A stretch of 17,555 nt of DNA from Clostridiales bacterium (lineage in GTDB: Bacteria; Bacillota; Clostridia; Oscillospirales; Acutalibacteraceae). The stretch's first letter is position 1, and every line of letters begins with the position of its first letter. A model generated the notes under the pieces. It saw only the letters and a program-made list of their open reading frames with translations, made no database searches and was not told the origin of the DNA. Of this stretch, positions 5,701-13,173 are shown piece by piece. The position numbers were made by a program, and so were the translations under genes. The stretch lies in the NCBI GenBank assembly GCA_021202245.1, contig JAJQDK010000076.1, positions 1-17,555 on the forward strand. The letters are read 5' to 3'.

Positions 5701-6780
5701 ATGTTTGAAAAAATTGAGATTTTCGACAAAAGATATTCCGAGCTGACCCAAAGGCTTTATGAGCCGTCGGTGGCTTCAAACCCCGAAGAATATCAGAAGA
5801 TAATGAAAGAAATCAAGTCCATTGAGGAAATAGTGCTGAAATACCGTGAATACAAAAAGGCGCTTCAAACAGAGAGCGAAAGCCTTGAGATGATTGAAGA
5901 AAGCACGGATTCGGAGCTTAAGGAGCTTGCGCAGGCGGAGCTTGACGAGGCAAAGCAGAGCATCGAAAGACTCTCGGAGGAGCTAAAAATATTGCTCCTG
6001 CCCAAAGACCCCAATGATGAACGCAACGTAATCATAGAAATCAGGGGCGGCGCAGGCGGAGAGGAATCCGCTTTGTTCAGCGCAGTGCTTTTCAGAATGT
6101 ACACCATGTACGCCGAGAGGCGGGGCTACAGGACGGAGATTATCAACGCAAACGAAACCGAGCTGGGCGGCTACAAGGAAATTTCCTTTATGATTGAGGG
6201 CGAAGGCGCATACTCACGCTTTAAGTACGAGAGCGGCGTTCACCGGGTTCAGCGAGTGCCCGAAACCGAAAGTCAGGGCAGGGTGCATACCTCAACAACA
6301 ACAGTTGCCGTACACCCCGAAGCCGAGGACGTGGAGCTTGAAATTGACCCGAATGATTTAAAGATAGACACCTTCCGCTCAAGCGGCGCAGGCGGTCAGC
6401 ACATCAACAAAACAAGCTCCGCCATTCGCATTACGCACATTCCCACCGGAACGGTTGTTGAATGTCAGGACGAGCGCAGTCAGTACAAAAACAAGGACAA
6501 GGCGCTCAAGGTGCTTAAAAGCCGTTTGCTCAAGGAAAAGCAGGATAAGCAGGCAAGCAAGATTGCCGCAGACAGAAAGTCTCAGGTGGGCACGGGCGAC
6601 CGCAGTGAACGCATACGCACCTATAACTATCCGCAGGGAAGAATTACCGACCACCGGATTGGACTTACCCTATACAAGCTTGAGGATGTTTTAAACGGAA
6701 ATCTTGACGAGGTAATCGACGCTCTTGTGACGGCAGACCGTGCCGAAAAGCTAAAAGAAAGTATGGAAAACCAAGCGTAA
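5701..6780 (+). CDS. prfA: Peptide chain release factor 1
   Basis: RF1 reads UAA and UAG stop codons and triggers peptide release on the ribosome. The protein is 359 residues, the normal length. The stop-codon-reading tripeptide is Pro187-Glu188-Thr189 (in RVPETESQGRVHTS), the PxT form of RF1 rather than the SPF of RF2. The catalytic GGQ is at 231-233 (GAGGQHINKTSSAIR). An N-terminal helical domain rich in Glu/Lys covers about residues 1-105. AAGG lies upstream of the ATG. The methyltransferase gene prmC, often adjacent to prfA, is not found here; the next gene is tsaC/sua5, 15 bp after the stop. Identification is secure. Confidence 0.98.
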   Translation: MFEKIEIFDKRYSELTQRLYEPSVASNPEEYQKIMKEIKSIEEIVLKYREYKKALQTESESLEMIEESTDSELKELAQAELDEAKQSIERLSEELKILLLPKDPNDERNVIIEIRGGAGGEESALFSAVLFRMYTMYAERRGYRTEIINANETELGGYKEISFMIEGEGAYSRFKYESGVHRVQRVPETESQGRVHTSTTTVAVHPEAEDVELEIDPNDLKIDTFRSSGAGGQHINKTSSAIRITHIPTGTVVECQDERSQYKNKDKALKVLKSRLLKEKQDKQASKIAADRKSQVGTGDRSERIRTYNYPQGRITDHRIGLTLYKLEDVLNGNLDEVIDALVTADRAEKLKESMENQA

Positions 6781-6795
6781 ATCAAGGTGAATGTT

Positions 6796-7830
6796 TTGAA
6801 TACACTTTTATTTGGAAATACACCGTCCGATATAGAAAAAGCCGCAAAAATACTCCGAAGCGGAGGACTTGTGGGTATGCCGACCGAAACGGTGTACGGA
6901 CTTGCCGCCGATGCGCTCAACGGAAAGGCGGTTGCAAAAATATTTAAAGCCAAGGGACGCCCGGCGGACAATCCGCTGATTGTCCACATTTCCGATTTTT
7001 CGGAGATTGAAAAATACCGTCTTGTGCGTGAAATACCCGTCAGCGCAAGGCTGCTTGCGGACAAATTCTGGCCCGGTCCGCTCACAATAATAATGAAAAA
7101 GTCCGGGGTAATTCCCGACGAGGTTTCGGCAGGGCTTGACACAGTGGCGATACGTCTGCCCGGTCACCCCGCTGCACAGGCGTTAATCAAAGCGGCGCAG
7201 ACCCCTCTTGCCGCTCCCTCGGCAAATTTATCCGGCTCACCGAGCCCCACAACTGCCGGGCACGTTATAAATGATTTGGGCGGAAAAATTGATGCCGTAA
7301 TAGACGGCGGAGCGTGCAGAGTAGGCGTGGAAAGCACCGTTATCACTCTCGCTGCCGGGACTCCGAGAATTTTGCGCCCGGGCGGAGTTACTCTTGAACA
7401 GATACAAGCCGTTCTCGGAGATGTTGACGTTGACGATGCCGTACTGCATAAGCTTAAAGACGGAGCGGCTGCCGCAAGCCCCGGAATGAAATACAAGCAC
7501 TATGCCCCAAAGGCGAACGTAATACTTCTTAAATGCAGTGACGATGAGTATATTGACTATGTAAACAAAAATTCGGAAAATGAGGTTGCGGCGCTTTGCT
7601 GCGACGAGGATATTCCGTTTTTAAAGGTCAAAGCGTTTTCACTCGGCAGGCGCAGCGATTACCCGGCGCAGGCGCACAGGCTGTTTGACGAGCTTCGCAG
7701 AATTGACGATGATGAGAGCATATGCACCGTGTATTCTCGGCTTCCGTCCTCCGCCGGAGTGGGAATGGCGGTATACAACAGACTTATCCGCGCGGCAGGC
7801 TTTGAGGTGATTGACCTTGAAAAGATATAA
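6796..7830 (+). CDS. sua5: L-threonylcarbamoyladenylate synthase (Sua5/YwlC type)
   Basis: This enzyme forms threonylcarbamoyl-AMP from threonine, bicarbonate and ATP, the first step of the t6A tRNA modification at position 37 of ANN-decoding tRNAs. The YrdC domain shows GMPTETVYGLAADAL, the KAKGRPADNPLIVHI motif, FWPGPLTIIM, VAIRLPGHP and APSANLSG. A C-terminal Sua5 domain starts after PGMKYKHYAPKA, so this is the long two-domain type (344 residues) rather than the short TsaC. AAGGTG (6784-6789) lies 6 nt before TTG at 6796, so I choose that over the GTG at 6787, which lies inside the ribosome site. It follows prfA closely and overlaps coaE. Confidence 0.95.
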   Translation: MNTLLFGNTPSDIEKAAKILRSGGLVGMPTETVYGLAADALNGKAVAKIFKAKGRPADNPLIVHISDFSEIEKYRLVREIPVSARLLADKFWPGPLTIIMKKSGVIPDEVSAGLDTVAIRLPGHPAAQALIKAAQTPLAAPSANLSGSPSPTTAGHVINDLGGKIDAVIDGGACRVGVESTVITLAAGTPRILRPGGVTLEQIQAVLGDVDVDDAVLHKLKDGAAAASPGMKYKHYAPKANVILLKCSDDEYIDYVNKNSENEVAALCCDEDIPFLKVKAFSLGRRSDYPAQAHRLFDELRRIDDDESICTVYSRLPSSAGVGMAVYNRLIRAAGFEVIDLEKI

Positions 7831-8452
7831 AATAATAGGGCTTACGGGACAGAGCGGAGCCGGCAAAAGCACCGCTGCAAGGCTGCTTGAAGAGAATAAT
7901 GTCTGTGTAATCAATGCCGATGCTTTGACTGCACAGCTGTATCAGCCCGACTCTCCCTACCTAAAAACTTTGGCTTCCGTATTCGGGAGCGATATAATTA
8001 ACCAAGACCGTACCCTAAACAGACAGGCGCTGGCTCAAAGAGCCGTTCGGTCAACGGAAAGCACCAGCACCCTGAAATCACTCGTTCATCCGTTTGTGCT
8101 GTCGTTGTTTTTGCAGAGGGCAAAATCGGCTGCGCTCAGCGGCGCCGATATAATAGTTTTTGACGCACCCCAGCTGTTTGAAAGCAATGCGGATGTGTTT
8201 TGCGATGCTGTTGTAAGTGTGGTTGCCGACCGAAAAATTCGCCTTGAGAGGATTTGCCTTCGTGACAAAATCACGGAGCAGCAGGCAATTCAGCGTTTTA
8301 ACGCACAGCTCAGCGAGAAATTTTTCAGAGAAAACTCCGACCTTGTGGTTGAAAATAACGGAAGCGCCGAGGAGCTTAGAAAAAGCCTTTTTGCCGCTTT
8401 GAGCAGCTTTATAAAGCCTATTGAGCTTACATCGGGCTTTGCTCCGAGTTAA
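7817..8452 (+). CDS. coaE: Dephospho-CoA kinase
   Basis: This is the last step of coenzyme A synthesis: ATP-dependent phosphorylation of dephospho-CoA at the 3'-hydroxyl. The 211-residue protein begins KRYKIIGLTGQSGAGKST, with the Walker A at residues 11-19. It continues with INADALTAQL, LVHPFV, the VFDAPQLFE segment that stands for the family's usual DxPLLFE, and an R-rich lid (RKIRLERICLRD). GAGGTG (7804-7809) is 7 nt before TTG at 7817, while TTG at 7811 is too close to it. The gene overlaps the end of sua5 by 14 bp, so translation is probably coupled. The C-terminal end is short and slightly degenerate relative to typical CoaE, but no key motif is missing. Confidence 0.93.
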   Translation: MKRYKIIGLTGQSGAGKSTAARLLEENNVCVINADALTAQLYQPDSPYLKTLASVFGSDIINQDRTLNRQALAQRAVRSTESTSTLKSLVHPFVLSLFLQRAKSAALSGADIIVFDAPQLFESNADVFCDAVVSVVADRKIRLERICLRDKITEQQAIQRFNAQLSEKFFRENSDLVVENNGSAEELRKSLFAALSSFIKPIELTSGFAPS

Positions 8453-8466
8453 AAACGGGGCAAGCC
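8435..8466 (+). terminator. Possible weak terminator at end of coaE
   Basis: GGCTTTGCTCCG (8435-8446) pairs with CGGGGCAAGCC (8456-8466) with one bulge and one wobble pair. The stem spans the coaE stop codon. Only a poor T-run follows (GCCTATTTG), so it may attenuate rather than stop transcription before the transglycosylase gene. Confidence 0.35.
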
Positions 8467-8527
8467 GCCTATTTGAAATTTTACAGTTTTGCGTAAAAGC
8501 TCAAACCGAATGTACCGAGGTGATTCA

Positions 8528-9142
8528 ATGTCCCGTCGCTCACGCAATGCGGCACGCAAAAGAAAAAAATTCAAGAGAATGTTTATATCAATATTTGCAA
8601 TTGCCGTTATCGGCGGAATTGTGTTTTTCTTTGCTTCCGACTGCTTTGAGGAAACAAAAACAAACTTTTTGGAGAACAGCTATCCGCAAAAATACAGCGA
8701 ATATGTCGAGAAGGCCGCCGAGGATTATAATCTGGAGCAGTCGCTCATATATGCCGTTATAAGGACCGAAAGCAATTTTAATCCCGATGCCGAATCGAGT
8801 GCCGGCGCCTGCGGAATAATGCAGATAATGCCGTCGTCCTTTGAATGGCTGCAAACCAAGCGCGGTGAAGAGGGACAATACACAGAGGAGGATTTGTTCG
8901 ACCCCGAAATCTGCATAGACTACGGAGCGTATTTTCTCAAATATTTATATGATTACTACGGCGACGAGCGTTCGGCTGTTGCTGCGTATAACGCAGGCTT
9001 TGTAGTAAGCGACTGGCTTGAGGACAGCCGGTACAGCTCCGACGGAGAAACGCTGATTGAAATACCTTATTCCGAAACAAGCGACTATGTTGACAAGGTT
9101 GAATCGGCAAAGGAAATGTATATCAAATTATATTATTCATAA
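8528..9142 (+). CDS. Membrane-anchored lytic transglycosylase (SLT domain)
   Basis: This 204-residue protein cleaves peptidoglycan glycan strands, forming 1,6-anhydromuramic ends. A very basic cytoplasmic N-terminus (residues 1-17) is followed by one hydrophobic segment (about 19-36), so the domain should face outward on a signal anchor. The SLT domain carries the catalytic Glu81 in AVIRTESNFNP, then SSAGACGIMQIMP and AAYNAG. Length and layout match the Slt/YjbJ-like enzymes common in Firmicutes. GAGGTG (8516-8521) is 6 nt before ATG 8528, so this start is preferred over the in-frame ATG at 8489. Confidence 0.93.
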   Translation: MSRRSRNAARKRKKFKRMFISIFAIAVIGGIVFFFASDCFEETKTNFLENSYPQKYSEYVEKAAEDYNLEQSLIYAVIRTESNFNPDAESSAGACGIMQIMPSSFEWLQTKRGEEGQYTEEDLFDPEICIDYGAYFLKYLYDYYGDERSAVAAYNAGFVVSDWLEDSRYSSDGETLIEIPYSETSDYVDKVESAKEMYIKLYYS

Positions 9143-9238
9143 AATATTATTCCCGGCGCCGCCTGAGGTAAAGGCAGGATGTTTTATTAAAATTAAACAT
9201 TTGAAAATATTATTCAAACAAACGAAAGGACGATAATT

Positions 9239-10651
9239 ATGGCTGACGAAAAGTCAAAAACAACCAAGCTTAAAGAAAAAATTATGATGACCGAACCAAA
9301 GGGAGTTAAGTCATTGACAAAAAAGGAAATTAAAAAAGCCGATGAATTTTGCGTAGGCTACAAAAAATTCCTCGACAACTCTCCCATTGAGCGTGAGGCA
9401 GTACGATATACCGTAGGTCTTGCCGAAAGTGCAGGCTTTGCAAAATTCGATCCCGAGGCTGAATACAGAGCCGGCGACAAGGTGTATTACGTAAACCGTG
9501 ATAAGGCTGTAGCGCTTGCCGTGATAGGCGAATACGGAGTGAAAAACGGCGCGCGCCTTGCCATAGCGCACATAGATTCTCCGCGCATAGATTTAAAGCC
9601 AAATCCGCTTTATGAGCCAAACAATCTTGCGCTGTTTAAAACCCACTATTACGGCGGACTTAAAAAATATCAGTGGACTACAATTCCGCTTTCGCTTCAC
9701 GGAAGCGTTGTGAAGCTTGACGGAACGGTTGTTGACGTAAGCTGGGGCGATGACGAAAACGAGTCCTGCTTCTGCGTGACCGATTTGCTTCCGCACCTTG
9801 CTCAGGAGCAGGTTAAAAAGCCTTTGGCAAAAGCAATATCCGGCGAGGATTTGAACGTGCTTATAGGCTCCCGCCCGTATGATACAAAGGATGAGGAAAA
9901 GGACCTTGTAAAGCTAAACGTAATGTCAATTCTCAACAAGAAATACGGTATCTGCGAGGGAGACTTTCTCTCGGCGGAGCTTTGCCTTATCCCGTCGTTC
10001 AAGTCAAGGGATATCGGCTTTGACTCAAGTATGATAGGCGGCTACGGACACGATGACAAGGTTTGCGCTTATCCGGCGGTTATGGCGGCTCTTGACGTTC
10101 AGATTCCCGAAAAAACCTGCATAACGTATCTTACCGACAAGGAAGAAACCGGAAGCGACGGCAACACGGGAATGCAGAGCGATTTTCTGCGCTACTTTAT
10201 ATATGACCTTGCAAAGCAGGACGGAGTTGAGGGCTACCGTGCCCTTTCAAACAGCACCTGCCTTTCCGCAGATGTGAGCGCTGCGTTTGACCCCACCTAT
10301 GCTTCCGCCTATGAAGCAAATAACAGCTCCTACATTAACAACGGCGTTATCATTTCAAAGTATACAGGCCACGGCGGAAAGTACGACACCTCGGATGCTT
10401 CGGCTGAATATATGGGCAAGATTCGTGCGCTGCTTGAGAAAAACGACGTTCTCTGGCAGGTGGGAGAGCTCGGCAAGGTTGACGGCGGCGGCGGCGGAAC
10501 AATCGCCAAATATGTAGCCAATATGAACGTAGACGTGGTTGACCTGGGAGTTCCGGTATTGTCAATGCACGCTCCGTTTGAAATAGTATCAAAAACCGAT
10601 GTCTATATGGCTTACAGAGCATTTTTTGCATTTTTTGATGAAAAAGATTAA
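9239..10651 (+). CDS. M18 family aminopeptidase
   Basis: This cytosolic two-metal exopeptidase removes N-terminal residues, with acidic ones likely preferred as in aspartyl aminopeptidases. At 470 residues it is of normal length. The metal ligands expected for the M18/M42 clan are visible: His111 with Asp113 in AHIDSPR, bridging Asp272 in GYGHDDKV, the catalytic and ligand Glu302-Glu303 in DKEETGS, an Asp in LSADVSAAFDP, and His444 in SMHAPFE. The glycine-rich VDGGGGGT loop near residue 416 is also typical. AAAGGA is 8 nt before the ATG. The gene is monocistronic in appearance, with tRNA-Arg directly downstream. Confidence 0.94.
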   Translation: MADEKSKTTKLKEKIMMTEPKGVKSLTKKEIKKADEFCVGYKKFLDNSPIEREAVRYTVGLAESAGFAKFDPEAEYRAGDKVYYVNRDKAVALAVIGEYGVKNGARLAIAHIDSPRIDLKPNPLYEPNNLALFKTHYYGGLKKYQWTTIPLSLHGSVVKLDGTVVDVSWGDDENESCFCVTDLLPHLAQEQVKKPLAKAISGEDLNVLIGSRPYDTKDEEKDLVKLNVMSILNKKYGICEGDFLSAELCLIPSFKSRDIGFDSSMIGGYGHDDKVCAYPAVMAALDVQIPEKTCITYLTDKEETGSDGNTGMQSDFLRYFIYDLAKQDGVEGYRALSNSTCLSADVSAAFDPTYASAYEANNSSYINNGVIISKYTGHGGKYDTSDASAEYMGKIRALLEKNDVLWQVGELGKVDGGGGGTIAKYVANMNVDVVDLGVPVLSMHAPFEIVSKTDVYMAYRAFFAFFDEKD

Positions 10652-10657
10652 AAACAC

Positions 10658-10686
10658 TTGATTTTTCAAGCGCTTTGTGTTATCAT
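10658..10686 (+). promoter_or_regulatory. Promoter of tRNA-Arg
   Basis: TTGATT (10,658-10,663), a 17-bp spacer and TATCAT (10,681-10,686) lie about 30 bp before the tRNA. They start 7 bp after the aminopeptidase stop. Confidence 0.65.
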
Positions 10687-10715
10687 ACTACTTGCGGCTG
10701 AAAACAGCCGCTTAT

Positions 10716-10792
10716 GCGCCGGTAGCTCAGCTGGATAGAGTGTCTGACTACGAATCAGAAGGTCGGGGGTTCGAGTCCCTTCCGGCGCGCCA
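10716..10792 (+). tRNA. tRNA-Arg (anticodon ACG)
   Basis: A full cloverleaf can be drawn. The acceptor stem is GCGCCGG (10,716-10,722) with CCGGCGC (10,782-10,788). The D-arm contains AGCTCAGCTGGATAGAG, and the anticodon stem TCTGA/TCAGA encloses CTACGAA. The T-arm holds GGTTCGAGTCC, the discriminator is G and CCA is encoded. The anticodon is ACG at 10,750-10,752, whose wobble A would be deaminated to inosine to read CGN codons. Everything downstream looks accessory. Confidence 0.97.
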
Positions 10793-10827
10793 AAAGACGG
10801 ATGCCTTAAGGCATCCGTCTTTTATTT
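10793..10827 (+). terminator. Strong terminator after tRNA-Arg
   Basis: AGACGGATGCC and GGCATCCGTCT form a perfect 11-bp stem around TTAA, extended by A/T pairs and followed by TTTTATTTTTG. It starts directly after the CCA end. Confidence 0.95.
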
Positions 10828-10835
10828 TTGCTTAT

Positions 10836-11150
10836 TCGCACATTTTTACCGCTTCTTCAAAGCTGACAAACTCTCCTCTGTCATCACTTTTTTATAACTT
10901 ATGCAAAGATGTCCCCGCAACTAAGGCGGCGGGTGCCATTCATCATTTCAGTGGGAGTTGTAATCTCCCACTGAAACACTGAGGAGCTAACGCTCCCCTT
11001 TGCAAGCTGCAATCTATCGTAAGCACTGTTTCAAGCGAGCTTGGCAGAGCTTGCTCTGATTTAAATCTCCAATAAGCTTTGCACAGAATATGTCATCGTC
11101 ATCCGTGGTTATGTCAGCGTATAAGCCCAGCAAATATGCAACAGCGCAGA
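10836..11150 (-). pseudogene. Decayed duplicate of the antitoxin gene, split by an insertion
   Basis: Two blocks (10,836-10,897 and 11,066 to about 11,150) match the intact antitoxin region 13,185-13,335 almost base for base, in the same orientation. In the intact gene these blocks are contiguous. Here a 168-bp sequence separates them, a single T is missing from a T-run, and the 5' end of the gene is absent beyond about 11,150. No toxin partner remains next to it. The copy abuts the 3' end of the ATPase gene. Confidence 0.85.
10898..11065. mobile_element. Hairpin-rich 168-bp insertion, PATE/MITE-like (IS200/IS605 type)
   Basis: Comparison with the intact antitoxin gene defines both edges: TTTATAA is followed by the insert, and TCTCCAATAAG resumes the gene, with no evident target duplication. 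The insert holds a CCCGC...GCGGG-like left hairpin at about 10,912-10,932. Next is a perfect 12-bp stem TTTCAGTGGGAG/CTCCCACTGAAA (10,946-10,976) with a 7-nt loop. GGAGC-TAAC-GCTCC (10,983-10,996) and AGCGAGCT/AGCTTGCT (11,034-11,055) follow. No protein is encoded. Hairpin ends without target duplication fit a non-autonomous relative of IS200/IS605. Exact edges are uncertain by a few bases. Confidence 0.72.
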
Positions 11151-11163
11151 CTATGGGAGTATG

Positions 11164-12555
11164 TCACTTATACATATCTTCCAGTATGATAAGCTTAACT
11201 TCACCTTTATTGCCAAGCTCCTGTAATCCTTTGGTAAAGCCGGATTTGGAGAAGATATAGAAGTAATACTTATCACCCTTACCGAAAACACTTGCATAGT
11301 GTTTCAACAGTTCAAGCTCATCAATACCAATTGGATTGCTACGGTACTTGCAAGAGCCGATGATATAGGCATTGCCCTCAGCAGGAGTTCCTACAATATC
11401 AATTTGTACTTCCTTTTTTGCTTTGGAATCTGTACCCCACCATTGCCCAATATCAGATAATACAACGGGTACGTCCTCTGCGTAAAGAAACAAATATTGG
11501 CGGCACATCTGTTCAAAAATCAGTCCCATATAATCTGAAAAATATTTGCTTATAACCGAATCATAAATACGCTCAATTCTACCGGCACTGATTGCCGAGA
11601 TGTTTTGAGGAACAAAACGATACCAAAAACGAAAGAAGTTATCTCCGATTGCGTAAACAGTTTTCTTTCCGGGCTTTTCGATAATCGGGGTTTTCTTGAC
11701 CAAGATACCAAGGCCAAGAAGCACCTTCAAGTATTTTGCACATATGGGTGCTTCAATACCGACCTTAGTGGCAATTTCATTTGACCGTGATGCACCGCCG
11801 GCAATTGCAGCTATTATTGAATTGTAAATTGCAGGTTCACGAAGCTCTTGCTTTAAGAGATTTTCCGGCTCTTCAAAAAGATAGCTTGATGTATTAAACA
11901 GGTTCTCTTTTAGTGCTTCATCTATATCGTTTTCTATCGCAAGCTTGTTGATGTAATGGGGGATACCACCGGTAACACCATATACCAATGCCTGTTGCTC
12001 GTTGTTGAGTCCGGAATTAAATTCTGTTATCTCTTTGTAGTTCAGAGCTTGTATTTTGAACTGTCCGGTGCGTCTTCCGTATAGCGGACTTTCATATCCC
12101 AAAACTTGATATTCCATAAAACTCATTGAAGAACCGCAGAGAATTAAGAAGAGCTTTCCATTTTTCCATGTATGATCAACAATGTGTTGCAGACGGGAAG
12201 AGATGGATTTGTTGGCTTTTGCGAGATAGGGGTACTCATCTATGACAAATATCACTCTATCGTTCTCAGCCATCCGAGTTATCTCAGAAAAGGCAGCATC
12301 AAAGGAAGGATATACCGGTGCGGTTTCTGCACCTGGATGATCCTTTTCATATATTGCTTTAGACAATGCTTCCAAATTTTCTTGGGAAGAAGCGTTAAGC
12401 GCAGAGAAGAATATAGTGGGCTTGCCGTTACAGAATTCGTTAATAAGAGCAGTCTTACCAACACGGCGGCGCCCGTAAACAACAATGCACTCAAAATCGT
12501 TTTTCTGATATCTTTTATTTAAGTCACGAAGTTCCTTGTCTCTACAGTAAAACAT
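11164..12555 (-). CDS. AAA-type ATPase with C-terminal DUF234 nuclease-like domain
   Basis: This is a 463-residue protein of the archaeal-type ATPase/DUF234 group, common as solitary genes in gut anaerobes. Its function is not established. A Walker A GRRRVGKT lies at residues 28-35. Walker B VIFVIDEYPYL is near residues 100-110, CGSSMSFM is a sensor-like strand, and PLYGRRTGQF follows. The middle contains a winged-helix-like stretch (SNEIATKVGIEAPICAKYL). The C-terminal DUF234 part resembles a PD-(D/E)xK nuclease: IDIVG with Asp386, then IIGSCKYR with Lys403. In many relatives the second motif reads GECKW, so Ser401 replaces the usual acidic residue and cleavage activity is doubtful. ATG 12,555 follows GAGGGGC, and a strong promoter stands upstream. 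Its 3' end touches the decayed antitoxin copy. Confidence 0.88.
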   Translation of the reverse strand: MFYCRDKELRDLNKRYQKNDFECIVVYGRRRVGKTALINEFCNGKPTIFFSALNASSQENLEALSKAIYEKDHPGAETAPVYPSFDAAFSEITRMAENDRVIFVIDEYPYLAKANKSISSRLQHIVDHTWKNGKLFLILCGSSMSFMEYQVLGYESPLYGRRTGQFKIQALNYKEITEFNSGLNNEQQALVYGVTGGIPHYINKLAIENDIDEALKENLFNTSSYLFEEPENLLKQELREPAIYNSIIAAIAGGASRSNEIATKVGIEAPICAKYLKVLLGLGILVKKTPIIEKPGKKTVYAIGDNFFRFWYRFVPQNISAISAGRIERIYDSVISKYFSDYMGLIFEQMCRQYLFLYAEDVPVVLSDIGQWWGTDSKAKKEVQIDIVGTPAEGNAYIIGSCKYRSNPIGIDELELLKHYASVFGKGDKYYFYIFSKSGFTKGLQELGNKGEVKLIILEDMYK

Positions 12556-12575
12556 AAACGCCCCTCTATTTATTA

Positions 12576-12604
12576 AACTTATGAGTTTTCAACTTACGAG
12601 TTTA
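12576..12604. promoter_or_regulatory. Tandem operator-like repeats just downstream of ATPase -10 box
   Basis: AACTTATGAGTTTT (12,576-12,589) and AACTTACGAGTTTA (12,591-12,604) repeat with a 15-bp period. Each unit is an imperfect palindrome of AACT and AGTT arms. They occupy the transcription start region of the ATPase gene, where a bound regulator would block the polymerase. Confidence 0.55.
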
Positions 12605-12632
12605 TTATACTCTGACTTCTATGATTAGTCAA
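12604..12632 (-). promoter_or_regulatory. Sigma-A promoter of the ATPase gene
   Basis: On the minus strand TTGACT (12,627-12,632) and a perfect TATAAT (12,604-12,609) are 17 bp apart, about 50 bp before the start codon. Confidence 0.85.
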
Positions 12633-12651
12633 TAGTTTTTAAACAAAACTG

Positions 12652-12687
12652 AAAAAGCAGCGACACAGTTTTTACTGCATCGCTGCT
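12652..12687 (-). terminator. Terminator of the minus-strand toxin operon region
   Basis: Read on the minus strand, AGCAGCGATGCAGT, AAAA, ACTGTGTCGCTGCT forms a 14-bp stem with two wobble pairs followed by TTTTTC. It separates the toxin-antitoxin region from the ATPase promoter. Confidence 0.8.
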
Positions 12688-12730
12688 CATTCTATTAGTC
12701 TTTCGCCAATCTATGTAATTTCCCCGACAA

Positions 12731-12890
12731 TCAAATCATATCGTCATCGCTGAGCTTCTTAAGCTCCTCAATAGCAATTTGGAGCAGTGCCGGATTTTCT
12801 GTCGTATCATCAAACAACCGAAACGAGTATATTGATAGATATTTTTCAAAACTGCCGGTTGGCAGTGCCTCGATTTTTATCTATTGACAT
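12731..12890 (-). pseudogene. Fragment of an unrecognised short gene, frameshifted
   Basis: The minus strand reads IEALPTGSFEKYLS, then IYSFRLFDDTTENPALL, then IAIEELKKLSDDDMI and a stop at 12,731. An ATG (MSID) at 12,888-12,890 would supply the start, but an extra base in a T-run (five T here, four in the copy at 13,800) puts it out of frame. A second, shorter copy lies at 13,742-13,819. I recognise no family. It could also be the C-terminal piece of a larger lost gene. Confidence 0.5.
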
Positions 12891-12893
12891 ACC
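12815..12893. repeat. Direct repeat, left copy (~80 bp)
   Basis: This stretch matches 13,743-13,822 in the same orientation, with a TC insertion and a one-base T-run difference between them. The two copies bracket the complete toxin, antitoxin and HTH genes. Confidence 0.9.
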
Positions 12894-12924
12894 CGTTTGA
12901 TGTAAATCTGAGGAAAGGTTTAGG

Positions 12925-13173
12925 TTATTTGTAAATATCTCCTCTATTGCCTATTTCAATAACACGGACAACTAAAATATTATTATTAACGGTATAGATA
13001 ATCCTGTAGTCACCGACACGCAGTCTAAAATAGCCCTCATATCCCTGCATAGCTTTAATATTGCCATTATCGGGCAGTTTATATATTGCTCTTAATATTC
13101 GTTCTCTCTGTGGCTTTGGCTGCTTAGATATAAATTTTACAGCTCGCTTATCAATCTCAATTTTGTACTGCAT
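12925..13173 (-). CDS. RelE/ParE-type toxin
   Basis: This 82-residue protein has the RelE/ParE fold signature. It opens with YKIEIDKRAVKFISKQPKP, continues through the helix RERILRAIYKLPDNGN and YFRLRVGDYRIIYTV, and ends with a basic VIEIGNRGDIY tail. RelE-like toxins usually cut mRNA on the ribosome while ParE-like ones block gyrase. Basic residues (Arg50, Arg52, Arg57) and the final Tyr favour the RelE side, but this is not decisive. The gene overlaps the antitoxin by 17 bp, so translation is coupled, and GAGGTAG precedes the ATG. Confidence 0.9.
   Translation of the reverse strand: MQYKIEIDKRAVKFISKQPKPQRERILRAIYKLPDNGNIKAMQGYEGYFRLRVGDYRIIYTVNNNILVVRVIEIGNRGDIYK

Noticed and set aside
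9143..9238. Terminator after the transglycosylase gene
   Set aside because: Only a 4-5 bp stem (GCCT/AGGC) and an 8-bp GC palindrome are present, too weak to call.
10760..10792. Attachment-site duplication of the tRNA 3' end
   Set aside because: No second copy of the tRNA end was noticed within the window, and there is no integrase gene.
10836..10897. Functional second antitoxin gene
   Set aside because: The reading frame is split by the 168-bp insert, has a T-run indel and lacks its 5' end and a toxin partner.
10677..10982. 101-residue plus-strand frame over the tRNA and terminator
   Set aside because: It translates tRNA-Arg, its terminator and pseudogene sequence; it is a chance frame.
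10898..11065. CRISPR array or riboswitch
   Set aside because: The hairpins differ in sequence and there is no regular repeat-spacer spacing; the element interrupts a gene copy, which fits an insertion better.
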